Positions 8,277-17,247 of a stretch of DNA of 59,002 bases are shown here, one piece after another. The DNA is from Candidatus Accumulibacter meliphilus. GTDB lineage: Bacteria; Pseudomonadota; Gammaproteobacteria; Burkholderiales; Rhodocyclaceae. A model generated the notes under the pieces. The model was given only the letters and a program-made list of their open reading frames with translations. It searched no databases and was not told the DNA's origin. The position numbers and the translations under genes were made by a program. The stretch lies in the NCBI GenBank assembly GCA_003332265.1, contig QPGA01000011.1, positions 1 to 59,002 of the forward strand, in the 5' to 3' direction. Every line of letters starts with the position of its first letter. Positions within the stretch are counted from its first letter, which is position 1.

Positions 8277-8301
8277 GGCATATCACTCCTTGGGGAACAA
8301 A

Positions 8302-9183
8302 TCAGGCTTGTCCGGTCTTGTTGACCCGCTGGAAGAGTCCGCGCAGCGTACTCTGGAGATCGGCGGGCAGCAGCACGACTTTGGCGTTTTCGGATTCGGC
8401 GAGCTTGCCGACACTGGCGATGTATTTCTCGCCGAGCAGGTAGAGCATCGGCAGTTCGTTGTCGCCAAAGGCGGCGTTGACTTTCTTGATCGCCTGCGCC
8501 GACGCCTCGGCAAGGGTGATTTGCGCCACGGCGTCACGCTTGGCCGATTCCAGGCGCGCTTCGGCGCTGAGGATCATCGACTGCTTCTCGCCTTCGGCGC
8601 GGGTGACCATTGCCTTGCGCTCGCGTTCGGCCGAAGCCTGCAGTTCCATCGCCCGCTGCATCGATTGCGAGGGCTTGATGTCCTGGATCTCGACCGACTT
8701 GACGGTCAGTCCCCAGTCCAGCGCCTCGTCGGCGACGCCGGCTTTCAGGCGTGCCTTGATCATGTCGCGTGAGGACAGCGCTTCGTCCAGCTCCATGTCG
8801 CCGACGATCGAACGCAGCGTGGTCATGATCATGTTGCGAATCGCTTCGGAATAATCCTCGACTCCGTAGACGGCTTTGACCGGGTCGGTGACTTTGATGA
8901 AGGAGATCGCATTGACCACGATCACCGCGTTGTCGCGGGTGATTACCTCCTGCTCCTGGACATCGAGAATGATGTCCTTGGTGGTCACCTTGTACGAGAT
9001 GTTGTCGACGTAGGGAATGATGAAGCGCAGCCCGGGGAGCAGCGTCGTGCGGTATTTGCCGAGGCGCTGCACGATCCACTCTTCGCCCTGGGGAATGATG
9101 CGTACGCCGTTGGCGACGGTCACCACCACGAACAGGAGGATGACCAGGGACACGATGGTCATGCCGTTCATCAGGTTGCTCAT
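8302..9183 (-). CDS. SPFH/Band 7 (stomatin-like, QmcA/paraslipin) membrane protein
   Basis: A 293-residue stomatin-type scaffold protein. It has an N-terminal membrane anchor (residues about 8-26), then the Band 7 core with VRIIPQGEEWIVQRLGKY and RFIIPYVDNISYKV, a coiled-coil (SAERERKAMVTRAEGEKQ) and a C-terminal oligomerisation region. Such proteins form ring assemblies in the inner membrane and often work with an NfeD partner and membrane proteases. The nfeD gene directly upstream overlaps it by four bases (ATGA), supporting a functional pair in membrane quality control. Confidence 0.95.
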   Translation of the reverse strand: MSNLMNGMTIVSLVILLFVVVTVANGVRIIPQGEEWIVQRLGKYRTTLLPGLRFIIPYVDNISYKVTTKDIILDVQEQEVITRDNAVIVVNAISFIKVTDPVKAVYGVEDYSEAIRNMIMTTLRSIVGDMELDEALSSRDMIKARLKAGVADEALDWGLTVKSVEIQDIKPSQSMQRAMELQASAERERKAMVTRAEGEKQSMILSAEARLESAKRDAVAQITLAEASAQAIKKVNAAFGDNELPMLYLLGEKYIASVGKLAESENAKVVLLPADLQSTLRGLFQRVNKTGQA

Positions 9184-9641
9184 CTTGCTTTCTCCACTTT
9201 GATATAGCTGCCGTTGACGGCGACGACGCGAACTCTTTCGCCAGCGGCGATTGCCGTGTCGGAATACGCCTCCCAGACATCGGCGCCGAGGATCGGTTTC
9301 TGGAAACGCACCTGGCCGCGGCTATCGGGGGTCAGGGCGGCGACCAGAATGCCGACCTCGCCGGCCGCCGTTGCTGCCGAAGTGCCGACCGTGGTCATCG
9401 TTCGTGGCCGGAGGTAGCGAAACCAGATCCCCACCAGGATGGCCGAGAGGCCCGCCCAGAGGAGGAGCTGGGTCGCTAGCGCGGGAGGCGGCAGCGCCAG
9501 GGCCGGCGCGGCCAGCAGGATCACCCCGACCAGGGCCGCTGCGATCCCGAACCAGACCACGAAAAACGAGACCATGGCGAGTTCGGCCATCGTCAGGAGC
9601 AGTCCGAGTACCAGCCAGTGCCACCATTCCGGCGCAAACAT
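9180..9641 (-). CDS. NfeD family protein
   Basis: A 153-residue short-form NfeD. Three to four hydrophobic segments (from WWHWLVLGLLLTMAEL to LLLWAGLSAILVGIWF) are followed by an OB-fold soluble domain (GEVGILVAALTPDSRGQVR, ending VVAVNGSYIKVEKAR). The start at 9641 is chosen over an upstream in-frame ATG at 9734 because an AGGAA sequence precedes it and the first helix begins at once; the extra 31 residues are polar and unlike the family. The stop overlaps the stomatin start. NfeD OB domains interact with SPFH proteins. Confidence 0.88.
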   Translation of the reverse strand: MFAPEWWHWLVLGLLLTMAELAMVSFFVVWFGIAAALVGVILLAAPALALPPPALATQLLLWAGLSAILVGIWFRYLRPRTMTTVGTSAATAAGEVGILVAALTPDSRGQVRFQKPILGADVWEAYSDTAIAAGERVRVVAVNGSYIKVEKAR

Positions 9642-9860
9642 GTCGTGTTCCTCTGTCAATTCGTCCGCGTACACGTCCGCGACTGAGCCCGGCAGCGCAC
9701 GCGCGCGGCGTTTGCAAGCGTCGATCACTCGCACAGCGAAGCCAGTGGATTAGACGCCAGAACGGGATGGCTGGCAAGTCGGGAGCTGGATTCCGCTGCC
9801 TGTCGGGCGGTTGTCGGAGCAGCAGCCTTGCTCGGAGCGCTTGCGGTATTTCTGTTTAAT

Positions 9861-9981
9861 GTGAAAGTCGCGCACGCGACTCACGAAACTCCCGTCTCCC
9901 CTTGCGGGAGAAGGGTCAGGGGAAGAGGGAAACGGTCATGACTTTCATGATCAGGGGTGTCTCGACATGTCATGACCGTTA
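9861..9981. repeat. Dispersed three-hairpin repeat, copy 2
   Basis: An intergenic copy of the ~120-bp repeat, lying between the start of nfeD and the end of the MocR gene. It keeps the AGTCGCG/CGCGACT palindrome, the central stem with one mismatch on the left arm (CCCGTCTCCC), and the ACGGTCATGA/TCATGACCGT arms. The rest of the 9642-10055 spacer shows no gene or clear signal. Confidence 0.88.
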
Positions 9982-10055
9982 GCCGCTGTCGCCCGATTCA
10001 TCGGGCAATGTTCGGCTGGGCGCGTGTGAGCTGGGCGCGTCGCTGGCATAGCCGG

Positions 10056-11570
10056 CTACGTGTGGACGAAAGCCTCTTCGCGTCGGCAGCGTCGCTCGAC
10101 CACGCGGCACAACAGCGCGGCGGCGGTCTCGATGGTCTGGGCGTCGATCGCGGCAAAGCCGAGGACCATCCCGGAGCGGCAGTTCGCAGCGTTGGCGTAG
10201 TACATGGACAGCGGTCGCACGATGATGCCGGCTTCGAGCATCTCGTTGGACAGGGCGACATCGTCGAGCAGCTGGGTGAAGAAGTAGGGAAGATGCAAGC
10301 CGGCCAGGCCTCCGGTGGTGCTCACCAGGTCGCCGAGCCGCGATTCGATGGCGCGGCGCAGGACGTTGCGGCGTTCCTGATAGATGCTGCGTACCCGTTT
10401 CAGGTGCGCGCCGAGGTGGCCTCCATCGATGAACTCGGCGAGTGCGGCCTGTTCGATCATGCGCCCTTCCCGGTAAAGCTCGGCGTTGCCGATGGCGAAG
10501 GCTTCGGCGAGTTGTTCGGGGACGACCAGATAGGCGAGGCGCAAACCGGGGAACATGGTCTTGCTGAAAGTGCCGAGATAGATCACGCGCTGCGAACGCG
10601 CTTGACCAAATAGCGAGCCGATGGTGTAGGGGTGATAGCGAATTTCGTTGTCGTAGTCATCCTCGATTACCCAGGCATTGTTCGTTTCGGCCAGTTCGAG
10701 AAGCTGCATGCGGCGACTGAGGGACATCACGACCCCGGTCGGGTACTGGCTCGAGGGGGAGACGAAGATCAGGCGCGGTGCTGCTGGCGCACCCGGCGGC
10801 GGTAGCGAGAGGCCTTCGTCGTCGACCGGGATCGGCGCGATCTGCAGGCCATTGGCGCGCAGGACGTTGCTCGCGCCCCAGTAGCCGGGGTCCTCCATCC
10901 AGGCATGATCGCCGTGGTCACAAAGCATGCGTGCGCAGAGATCGATGGCCTGGTGCGAGCCGTTGAGGATCAGGATTTGCCGCGGCGAACAGATCATCCG
11001 GCGTGATGCACGCAGGTAGTCGGCGAGCGCCGCTTTCAAGGGCCCGTAGCCGCCGTGGCTGTAGCGCGCGAGGTGGCGCTGTTCGAAGCGAATGTTTTTC
11101 GCCAGCAGGCGCCGCCAGGTGGCGAAGGGAAACAGACCGACGTCGGGCGCTCCCGGCAGGAAGGCGCCGCCCTGGATGCGGCTGCTGGTGGCGTGCTGCG
11201 CGATCTCGCGACCGCGCCGCGACAAGCTCGTCGCCAGACTGGCCGGCGAGGGGTAATTGGCCGGGTGCGTCCGGCGCGCGGAGCCGGGCAAGGCCGCGGG
11301 CAGCGCTTCCGATACCAGCGTGCCGGAGCCGCCACGACTCTGCAGATAGCCTTCGACGAGCATTTGCTCGTACACCCTGACCAGCGTGCTGCGGCTGACG
11401 CCGAGTTCGCTGGCCAGGCGTCGGGTTGGCGGAAGCGGGCTGCCAGCAGGCAATTCGCCGTCGAGAATCAAGCGCCGCAGGACAAGGTGCAGGGCGGCTT
11501 GCGTCCGCGATCCCCGCGGCTCGCTCTCGAATCGATCACGAATGAGCTCTATGTGCAGCGACTTGTCCAT
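10056..11570 (-). CDS. MocR/PdxR-family transcriptional regulator (GntR wHTH fused to aminotransferase domain)
   Basis: A 504-residue chimeric regulator. The N-terminal winged helix (residues about 20-85) shows PLPPTRRLASELGVSRSTLV then EGYLQSRGGSGTLV. The remainder is a class I aminotransferase-like domain with the PLP-Lys region YLGTFSKTMFPGLRLAYL. MocR proteins such as GabR and PdxR sense PLP adducts or amino acids and control divergently transcribed genes. Here the divergent gene is a GabT-like aminotransferase heading a long metabolic block, so this is the likely regulator of that block. The effector may be an amine or amino acid, by analogy with GabR. Confidence 0.93.
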   Translation of the reverse strand: MDKSLHIELIRDRFESEPRGSRTQAALHLVLRRLILDGELPAGSPLPPTRRLASELGVSRSTLVRVYEQMLVEGYLQSRGGSGTLVSEALPAALPGSARRTHPANYPSPASLATSLSRRGREIAQHATSSRIQGGAFLPGAPDVGLFPFATWRRLLAKNIRFEQRHLARYSHGGYGPLKAALADYLRASRRMICSPRQILILNGSHQAIDLCARMLCDHGDHAWMEDPGYWGASNVLRANGLQIAPIPVDDEGLSLPPPGAPAAPRLIFVSPSSQYPTGVVMSLSRRMQLLELAETNNAWVIEDDYDNEIRYHPYTIGSLFGQARSQRVIYLGTFSKTMFPGLRLAYLVVPEQLAEAFAIGNAELYREGRMIEQAALAEFIDGGHLGAHLKRVRSIYQERRNVLRRAIESRLGDLVSTTGGLAGLHLPYFFTQLLDDVALSNEMLEAGIIVRPLSMYYANAANCRSGMVLGFAAIDAQTIETAAALLCRVVERRCRREEAFVHT

Positions 11571-11964
11571 CGGTGAACGGCTGAATGGATTCGTTGATGA
11601 GGGCGGGCAGAATTGGTATCAGAACTTATCAGGCAATTGGTTCGATTGTGCACCGTTTTGGGGCGTACAGTCAATTCTTGACCTCCGCAATGCGCAGCGC
11701 ACGCGAGGAGGTGTTCGCGCCGGTGGCGCCGGATTTTTCCTTCAAGCCGCGGCTGAAGCGGTGGCCATAGTCACCGATACCGAGTATGGTCTGGCGTCTT
11801 CGGTGATTTCTGTCAAGGGACAACCCATCTTGGCGGTTTTTTCGTCCGCCTTCCGTCTTTTCGACAATCGCCCTGGTTCACTACCGAGAATTTGGCAAGA
11901 TGGTAGGTTGTTTGACAGAAGTCGCCTTAACTGCGCCTGCGGGCGAATTGAAGAGGAGAAGGAA
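11571..11964. promoter_or_regulatory. Divergent regulatory region between MocR gene and aminotransferase
   Basis: A 394-base spacer that must hold both divergent promoters. AATTGGT occurs twice in direct orientation at 11611-11617 and 11635-11641, 24 bases apart; MocR/GabR-type operators are often direct repeats spaced by about two helical turns, so this is a candidate operator. I could not place a convincing -35/-10 pair. The stretch is lower in GC than its surroundings from about 11600 to 11680. A good ribosome-binding site (GAGGAGAAGGAA) precedes the ATG at 11965. Confidence 0.35.
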
Positions 11965-13272
11965 ATGACGGTAGCTAAGGAAAAGACGAGCACCCAAACC
12001 AACGCCGAGCTGATGGCCCGCCGCCAGGCAGCCTTGCCGAGAGGTGTCGGCCAGGCGCACCCGCTGTTCGCGGAGCGTGCCCGGAACGCCGAGATCTGGG
12101 ACGTCGAGGGTCGTCGCTGGATCGATTTCTGCGCCGGTATCGCGGTGGTCAATACCGGGCACTGCCATCCGCGGCTGATCGCTGCGGCACGCGAGCAACT
12201 GGAGGCGTTCACGCACACCTGCTTCCAGGTGGTCGCCTACGAGTCCTATGTCGAGCTGTGCGAGCGGCTCAATGCCGCTGCCCCGGGCAGCACGCCGAAG
12301 AAATCCTTTCTGGTCAATACCGGCGCGGAAGCGGTTGAGAACGCGGTGAAGATCGCCCGCGCGGCCACCGGACGGAAGGGCGTCATCGCTTTCGGCGGTG
12401 GCTTCCATGGTCGGACCATGTTCGGTCTGGCGCTGACCGGCAAGGTGGCTCCGTACAAGGTGAAGTTCGGACCCTTCCCTGGCGGCATCTTCCACGTGCC
12501 GTTTCCGAATGCCCTGCACGGCGTCTCGGAAGATGACTCCATCGCCGCCATCGAACGTCTCTTCGCCTACAGCATCGAAGCCACCGATGTCGGCGCCATC
12601 GTTATCGAACCCGTACAAGGCGAGGGAGGCTATCTGCCTGCACCGCTCGGTTTCCTGGGTCGTTTGCGGACCTTGTGCGACAAGCACGGGATCCTGCTGG
12701 TTGCCGACGAAGTGCAGTCCGGCATCGCCCGTTGCGGCAAGCTGTTTGCCACAGAACACTACGACGTCGAGGCGGACATCATTACCCTGGCCAAGGGTCT
12801 TGGTGGTGGCCTGCCGGTTGCCGCCATTGTCGGCAAAGCCGAGATCATGGATGCGGCAGAAGTTGGCGGTCTCGGTTCCACCTACGCCGGCAGTCCGATT
12901 GCCGTCGCCGGCGCGCTGGCGGTGCTCGACATTGTCGAGGAAGAACAGCTCTGCAGTCGCTCGATGGCTCTCGGTGAGCGCATGCGTACTCGCTTCACGG
13001 CGATGCAGGCGAAGTATGCGAGCATCGCCGACGTGCGTGGCCTCGGGGCGATGACGGCGGTCGAGTTCTGTCGCCATGGGGACCCGCAGCAGCCGGCTGC
13101 AGATTTGGCCACGGCGCTCAAGAACGAAGCGGCGAAACGTGGTCTGCTGTTGCTGTTGTGCGGATCGCACGGTAATGTACTGCGCGTAATGATTTCGCTG
13201 ACCATCTCCGAGGCGCTTCTGGACGAGGGCCTGGATGTCATCGAGGCCTCACTGCAGGCGATTGGCGCCTGA
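11965..13272 (+). CDS. gabT: Class III aminotransferase, 4-aminobutyrate transaminase-like
   Basis: A PLP-dependent omega-amino acid transaminase, 435 residues. Key motifs: FLVNTGAEAVENAVKIAR (cofactor phosphate binding), FGGGFHGRT, VADEVQSGIARCGK (Asp contacting the pyridine N) and LAKGLGGGLPVAA, which carries the Schiff-base Lys. These match GABA/5-aminovalerate transaminases closely. The ATG at 11965 is chosen because it follows a strong Shine-Dalgarno and family similarity begins there; an open frame upstream to 11386 is non-homologous. The gene is divergent from the MocR gene. Given the decarboxylase and amidase downstream, it may deaminate a diamine- or amide-derived omega-amino acid rather than GABA itself. 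Confidence 0.9.
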   Translation: MTVAKEKTSTQTNAELMARRQAALPRGVGQAHPLFAERARNAEIWDVEGRRWIDFCAGIAVVNTGHCHPRLIAAAREQLEAFTHTCFQVVAYESYVELCERLNAAAPGSTPKKSFLVNTGAEAVENAVKIARAATGRKGVIAFGGGFHGRTMFGLALTGKVAPYKVKFGPFPGGIFHVPFPNALHGVSEDDSIAAIERLFAYSIEATDVGAIVIEPVQGEGGYLPAPLGFLGRLRTLCDKHGILLVADEVQSGIARCGKLFATEHYDVEADIITLAKGLGGGLPVAAIVGKAEIMDAAEVGGLGSTYAGSPIAVAGALAVLDIVEEEQLCSRSMALGERMRTRFTAMQAKYASIADVRGLGAMTAVEFCRHGDPQQPAADLATALKNEAAKRGLLLLLCGSHGNVLRVMISLTISEALLDEGLDVIEASLQAIGA

Positions 13273-13284
13273 GTTGGCGACGCT

Positions 13285-13332
13285 GCCGGAATGCCTATCC
13301 GACATTTCGGCATTCCGGCATTCCGGCTTTTT
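13285..13332 (+). terminator. Probable Rho-independent terminator after aminotransferase gene
   Basis: An 11-base stem, GCCGGAATGCC (13285-13295) pairing with GGCATTCCGGC (13317-13327), is followed at once by TTTTT. The right arm is partly duplicated (GGCATTCCGGC also at 13309-13319), offering two alternative hairpins. It suggests the aminotransferase may form its own transcript, separate from the amidase gene that begins 127 bases further on. Confidence 0.7.
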
Positions 13333-13458
13333 CAGGAGCTGCGCATCTGCCACTTGCCGCTCGCGGTGATCCGGTTGAGTTCGGTAGCCCGGAGCTTGAC
13401 GTCAATTCGACAAATTTTTGTACCGATACATCCTTAAAGCGGCAGGAGAGCCCATTTC

Positions 13459-14457
13459 ATGATTCCTTTTTCAATTGCCGGTATCCAGATGAACATCTCG
13501 ATGGAGCGTGAGAACATCACCGCGATGGGACACAAGCTGGATGTCGTCATGGCCCGTTTTCCATGGGTGCAGATGGTCGTCTTCAGCGAGCTGGCTCCCT
13601 TCGGGCCGGCGCCTTATCATGCGCAGCCGACCGGCGGGCCGGCCGAGCAGATTTTTTGCCAGATGGCCGCCAAGCACGGCCTTTGGTTGCTGCCGGGGTC
13701 GATGTTCGAACGTATTGGTGACGACATCTACAACACCACGCCGGTGATCGATCCGAACGGAACGGTGGTCGCCCGTTACCGCAAGATGTTCCCTTTCCTG
13801 CCTTACGAAATGGGTATCAAGCCCGGAACCGACTTCTGCGTGTTTGACATCCCCAACATCGGGCGTTTCGGTGTCTCCATCTGCTACGACATGTGGTTTC
13901 CCGAAACGACCCGCACACTGGTCTCGATGGGGGCGGAATGCATTCTCCATCCGACCATGACCGACACCATTGACCGCGATGTCGAGCTACCGATCGCCCG
14001 CGCCAATGCAACCATCAATCAGTGCTATTTTTTCGATGTGAATGGTGTGGGCGACTGCGGCACCGGCCGTTCGATCATTGTTGGCCCTTCCGGCTACGTC
14101 ATCCATGAAGCCGGCGGTGGCGAAGAAATCATGCCGGTGGAAATCGATATATCGCGTGTTCGTCGAGAGCGCGAGGTGGGCATTCGTGGCCTCGGGCAAA
14201 CGCTGAAGAGCTTCCGTGACCGACCGATCGAGTTTCCGGTGTACCAGAAACATCTCGGCCATGAGGGGGAGTATCTGAATAGCCTGGGTCCGCTGATCAA
14301 GCCGACGCGCGGAACACGTTCAGAGCCTGTTGTCCTGCCGGCCGGCGTAGTTGCCGGGCCGGACGGATTGCACGTCAAGGTGGCCGATCTGAAGACGAAT
14401 ATGGACGTCGCTGCCGCGGCGGCGGAGAACTCGGCACCGTATTTTTCTGGTCCATGA
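13459..14457 (+). CDS. Carbon-nitrogen hydrolase (nitrilase superfamily amidase)
   Basis: A 332-residue nitrilase-superfamily enzyme, expected to hydrolyse an amide, carbamoyl or nitrile bond through a Cys-Glu-Lys triad. All three are visible: Glu in VVFSELAPFG, Lys in YRKMFPFLPYE, and Cys in SICYDMWFPETTR. The ATG at 13459 follows GCAGGAGAGCCC. The protein has a C-terminal extension beyond the core domain (after about residue 270) that I cannot assign. It lies between an aminotransferase and an ATP-grasp ligase, and the neighbourhood suggests an amide intermediate. Substrate unknown; aliphatic amidase or N-carbamoyl-amine amidase types are the nearest functional models. Confidence 0.88.
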   Translation: MIPFSIAGIQMNISMERENITAMGHKLDVVMARFPWVQMVVFSELAPFGPAPYHAQPTGGPAEQIFCQMAAKHGLWLLPGSMFERIGDDIYNTTPVIDPNGTVVARYRKMFPFLPYEMGIKPGTDFCVFDIPNIGRFGVSICYDMWFPETTRTLVSMGAECILHPTMTDTIDRDVELPIARANATINQCYFFDVNGVGDCGTGRSIIVGPSGYVIHEAGGGEEIMPVEIDISRVRREREVGIRGLGQTLKSFRDRPIEFPVYQKHLGHEGEYLNSLGPLIKPTRGTRSEPVVLPAGVVAGPDGLHVKVADLKTNMDVAAAAAENSAPYFSGP

Positions 14458-14470
14458 GTCGCTTGATTGA

Positions 14471-14568
14471 TGTCAAAGTCGCGCACGCGACTCACGAAAC
14501 TCCCTTCGCCACCTGCGGCCGAAGGGCTGGGAGAAGAGGGGGGCGGTCATGACCTTGGTGACCGTTGG
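14471..14568. repeat. Dispersed three-hairpin repeat, copy 3 (diverged)
   Basis: Shares the first palindrome exactly (AGTCGCGCACGCGACT) and the following CTCACGAAACTCCCTTC. The central stem differs but still pairs: CCCTTCG with CGAAGGG, replacing the T-A pair of other copies by G-C. The third module is shortened to GGTCATGACCTTGGTGACC. It lies between the amidase gene and the ATP-grasp gene and falls within the open frame upstream of the latter. Confidence 0.8.
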
Positions 14569-14718
14569 CGGGCGAAAGAGGGTGGTCTGGTGAGTGCCGG
14601 TTTGATGATTGTCGGGTTGGCCATCGGCACCCTTCTCGGATTCGGGATTTTTGCGCTACAGCAGCGCCGCAACAAAGCAGTACCTCAGACAAATACACCA
14701 CCTCAGAGGAGACAAGAA

Positions 14719-16188
14719 ATGACTCAAGCCCCGTTGTCAACAATCACCAGCATGTCGGACTTGCGCCTGTTTTTTCACCGCAACAAGCGTCCTATCTATT
14801 TCATCAGTGCCACCAACTTCAATCTGGCGGGCATGGACGAAAGGGTGCCGCACTTCAAGCACATCAACTACATCGATTGCTACGACGGTCGTCACCCGAA
14901 CGTCTTCGTTCCCAAGGAGCAGCCGCATCCGGAGTTCGAAGGCATCGAGGACATCAACAACTATCTGTTGCAGAACAAGGAAGTCATCGATTACATCAAG
15001 GGGCGCGGCGGCGATCCGGTCGCCGTGTTCCTGATGTTCGACGAAAAGACCGAGGAGTTGTGCAAGGACCTGGGCATCGAGCTGTGGTTTCCGCCGGCCT
15101 CCCTGCGCACGCGTTGCGACAACAAGATGGAAACGGTACGCATCGGCAACAAGGCCGGTGTGCCGTCGGTGCCGAACGTGCTGGCCAAGGTTGAAAGCTA
15201 CCAACAGCTGATCAAGCTGACCGAGGAAAACGGCCTGGGTAGCGACTTGGTGATTCAGTCGGCTTTTGGCGACTCGGGTCACACCACTTTCTTTATTTCG
15301 AACGAAGAAGAGTGGAAAAAGTACGCTGACGAGATCGTCAAGGATCCCGAGGTCAAGGTAATGAAGCGGATCAACTGCCGCGGCGGCACGCTCGAAGCCT
15401 GCGTCACTCGCTGTGGCACCGTGGTCGGACCGCTGTTGACCGAAATCGTCGGCGCCAAGGAGTTGACGCCGTACAAGGGGGGCTGGTGCGGCAACGAGGT
15501 CTTTCCGGGTGCCTTTCCCGAAAAGGCACGAATCACCGCGCGCGACTACGCCTATACCTTCGGCAACCAGTTGCTCGAGGAAGGTTATCGCGGCTACTTC
15601 GATCTCGATTTTCTGGTTGATCAGGACAGCGAAGAGGTTTATCTGGGTGAACTCAATCCGCGCGTCTGCGGTGCCAGCCCGATGACCAACCACGCCGCTT
15701 TCTCCTATGCCGACGCGCCGCTGTTCTTCTTCCACCTGCTCGAGTTCAGCGGTGCGGACTTCAAGCTCGACGTGGCGGCGATGAACGAACGCTGGAAGAA
15801 TCCAAAGTACATCGACAGCTGGAGCCAACTGGTGATGAAGTACACCGACAAGGAGGTGGATGTCGTCGAGCAGGCGCCACAATCGGGGATCTACCGCATG
15901 GACGACGCCGGCAAGGTCAGCTATCACCGCTTCGATTATCACCGCCTGGCGGTCGAAGGCGAGCACGAGGCATTCTGGCTGCGCATCACCGGCCCCGGCG
16001 ACTACCGCTATGAAGGAGCCGATCTGGGGATTCTGATCACCCGCGGCCGTTCGATGACCGAGGAGTTCAAGCTCAACCCGCGCGCGGAGAACTGGATCAG
16101 CGGCATTCAGAGCTTCTACAAGGGCCGGCCGCTGGATACCGGCATTCAGGAACCGGCGCCGTCGGCCGGCGCGTTCAAGATCCTCTGA
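14719..16188 (+). CDS. ATP-grasp domain ligase
   Basis: A 489-residue ATP-grasp enzyme, expected to activate a carboxylate as acyl-phosphate and join it to an amine or thiol. Visible elements: RTRCDNKMETVRIGNKAGVP at the start of the ATP-binding region, VIQSAFGDSGHTTFF as the glycine-rich nucleotide loop, and YFDLDFLVDQD...LGELNPRVCGAS with the Asp/Glu/Asn that ligate Mg-ATP. The ATG at 14719 is preferred because GAGGAGACAAGAA precedes it, the same leader seen before the decarboxylase gene. An alternative GTG at 14590 in the same frame would add a hydrophobic N-terminal helix (GLMIVGLAIGTLLGFGIFAL), making it membrane-anchored. The C45 hydrolase gene follows after 16 bases. Confidence 0.85.
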   Translation: MTQAPLSTITSMSDLRLFFHRNKRPIYFISATNFNLAGMDERVPHFKHINYIDCYDGRHPNVFVPKEQPHPEFEGIEDINNYLLQNKEVIDYIKGRGGDPVAVFLMFDEKTEELCKDLGIELWFPPASLRTRCDNKMETVRIGNKAGVPSVPNVLAKVESYQQLIKLTEENGLGSDLVIQSAFGDSGHTTFFISNEEEWKKYADEIVKDPEVKVMKRINCRGGTLEACVTRCGTVVGPLLTEIVGAKELTPYKGGWCGNEVFPGAFPEKARITARDYAYTFGNQLLEEGYRGYFDLDFLVDQDSEEVYLGELNPRVCGASPMTNHAAFSYADAPLFFFHLLEFSGADFKLDVAAMNERWKNPKYIDSWSQLVMKYTDKEVDVVEQAPQSGIYRMDDAGKVSYHRFDYHRLAVEGEHEAFWLRITGPGDYRYEGADLGILITRGRSMTEEFKLNPRAENWISGIQSFYKGRPLDTGIQEPAPSAGAFKIL

Positions 16189-16204
16189 GCAGCGGCCGAA
16201 CTGG

Positions 16205-17209
16205 ATGGCGCTCATTCAGACCCAGTCGCTGCTTTTCCGGGCCATCGAGGAAGCACGACCGGGCGCCATCTGGCAAGCGCTGTTTGCGGAGTTCTGGCCG
16301 TCGTATCGCCGCTGGTACCTGCAAGGCGGCAATGCGGCGCGCCCCTACTACCTGCCTTGCGTTCGGGCGCTGAAAAAGCACATGCCGGAGCTGCTGCCGA
16401 CCTACGAAAGGCTGGCCGAGCTCGCTGGTGGCGGCGATCTGGAGGCCCGCTTCCTGTCGCTGTTCTGTCCGCCGCCGTATGTCACCGCGTGTTCGCAGGT
16501 CGCCTGGCCCGGTGCGCAGCCGCTACTGCTGCGCAATTACGACTATCCGGCGCAGTTGTGCGAAGGCGTGATCCTGAAGACCGCCTGGAACGGGCGCCAG
16601 GTGATCGGCGTCAGCGACTGCGTATGGGGTTTGCTCGACGGCATCAACGACGACGGCCTGGCGGTATCCCTGTCGTTTGGCGGCCGCCTGGACGTCGGCG
16701 AAGGATTCGGCGTGCCGCTGGTCCTGCGCTACGTGCTGGAAACCTGCAGCCGAACGGCTGCGGCGGCTGCCGCTTTGGCGCGGGTGCCGGTGCACATGAG
16801 CTACAACGTGACCGTGCTTGATCGGCACGGCGACTTTGCGACGGTCTATATGGCGCCGGGCAAGAACGGCGATATCCAGCGCATTGCGGCGGCGACCAAC
16901 CACCAGCAGAAGGTCGAGTGGCAGCAACATGCGCGTGCCACGTCGACGGTCGAGCGCCTGCGTTTGCTGCGGCTGATGCTGGACGACAGCGCGATCACCA
17001 GCGAGGCGCTGATCGCCGCTTTCCTGCAAGCGCCGATCTACTCGAACGCGTTTGCCCGTGGTCTTGGCACGCTCTACTCGGCCGCCTACTGGCCGGACGA
17101 AGGGCGTGCCGATTTTCTCTGGCCAGGCCATAGCTGGTCACAGTCGTTTGCCGATTTCACGGTTGGCGCGCGGCTCATCGAGTTTGGCAGTTCCCCCACT
17201 ACCGCCTAA
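16205..17209 (+). CDS. C45 family autoproteolytic acyltransferase/hydrolase
   Basis: A 334-residue N-terminal-nucleophile hydrolase of the acyl-CoA:6-APA acyltransferase (peptidase C45) type. These are made as a proenzyme that cleaves itself before a Cys, which becomes the nucleophile. The likely site is before Cys96 in YVTACSQVAW, followed by the family-typical LLRNYDYP and GLLDGINDDGLAVSLSFGG. Members hydrolyse or transfer acyl groups on amide bonds (penicillin acyltransferase; beta-alanyl-amine hydrolases of insects). Placed directly after an ATP-grasp ligase, it could break or trim the amide that the ligase makes; this is inference. Confidence 0.85.
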   Translation: MALIQTQSLLFRAIEEARPGAIWQALFAEFWPSYRRWYLQGGNAARPYYLPCVRALKKHMPELLPTYERLAELAGGGDLEARFLSLFCPPPYVTACSQVAWPGAQPLLLRNYDYPAQLCEGVILKTAWNGRQVIGVSDCVWGLLDGINDDGLAVSLSFGGRLDVGEGFGVPLVLRYVLETCSRTAAAAAALARVPVHMSYNVTVLDRHGDFATVYMAPGKNGDIQRIAAATNHQQKVEWQQHARATSTVERLRLLRLMLDDSAITSEALIAAFLQAPIYSNAFARGLGTLYSAAYWPDEGRADFLWPGHSWSQSFADFTVGARLIEFGSSPTTA

Positions 17210-17247
17210 CGATACGCCAGGCATTGACCGGCGTGAGGAGACAAGCA

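Noticed and set aside
11386-11964. In-frame extension upstream of the aminotransferase
   Set aside because: No family similarity; it crosses the regulatory spacer and overlaps the MocR gene. The Shine-Dalgarno before 11965 decides the start.
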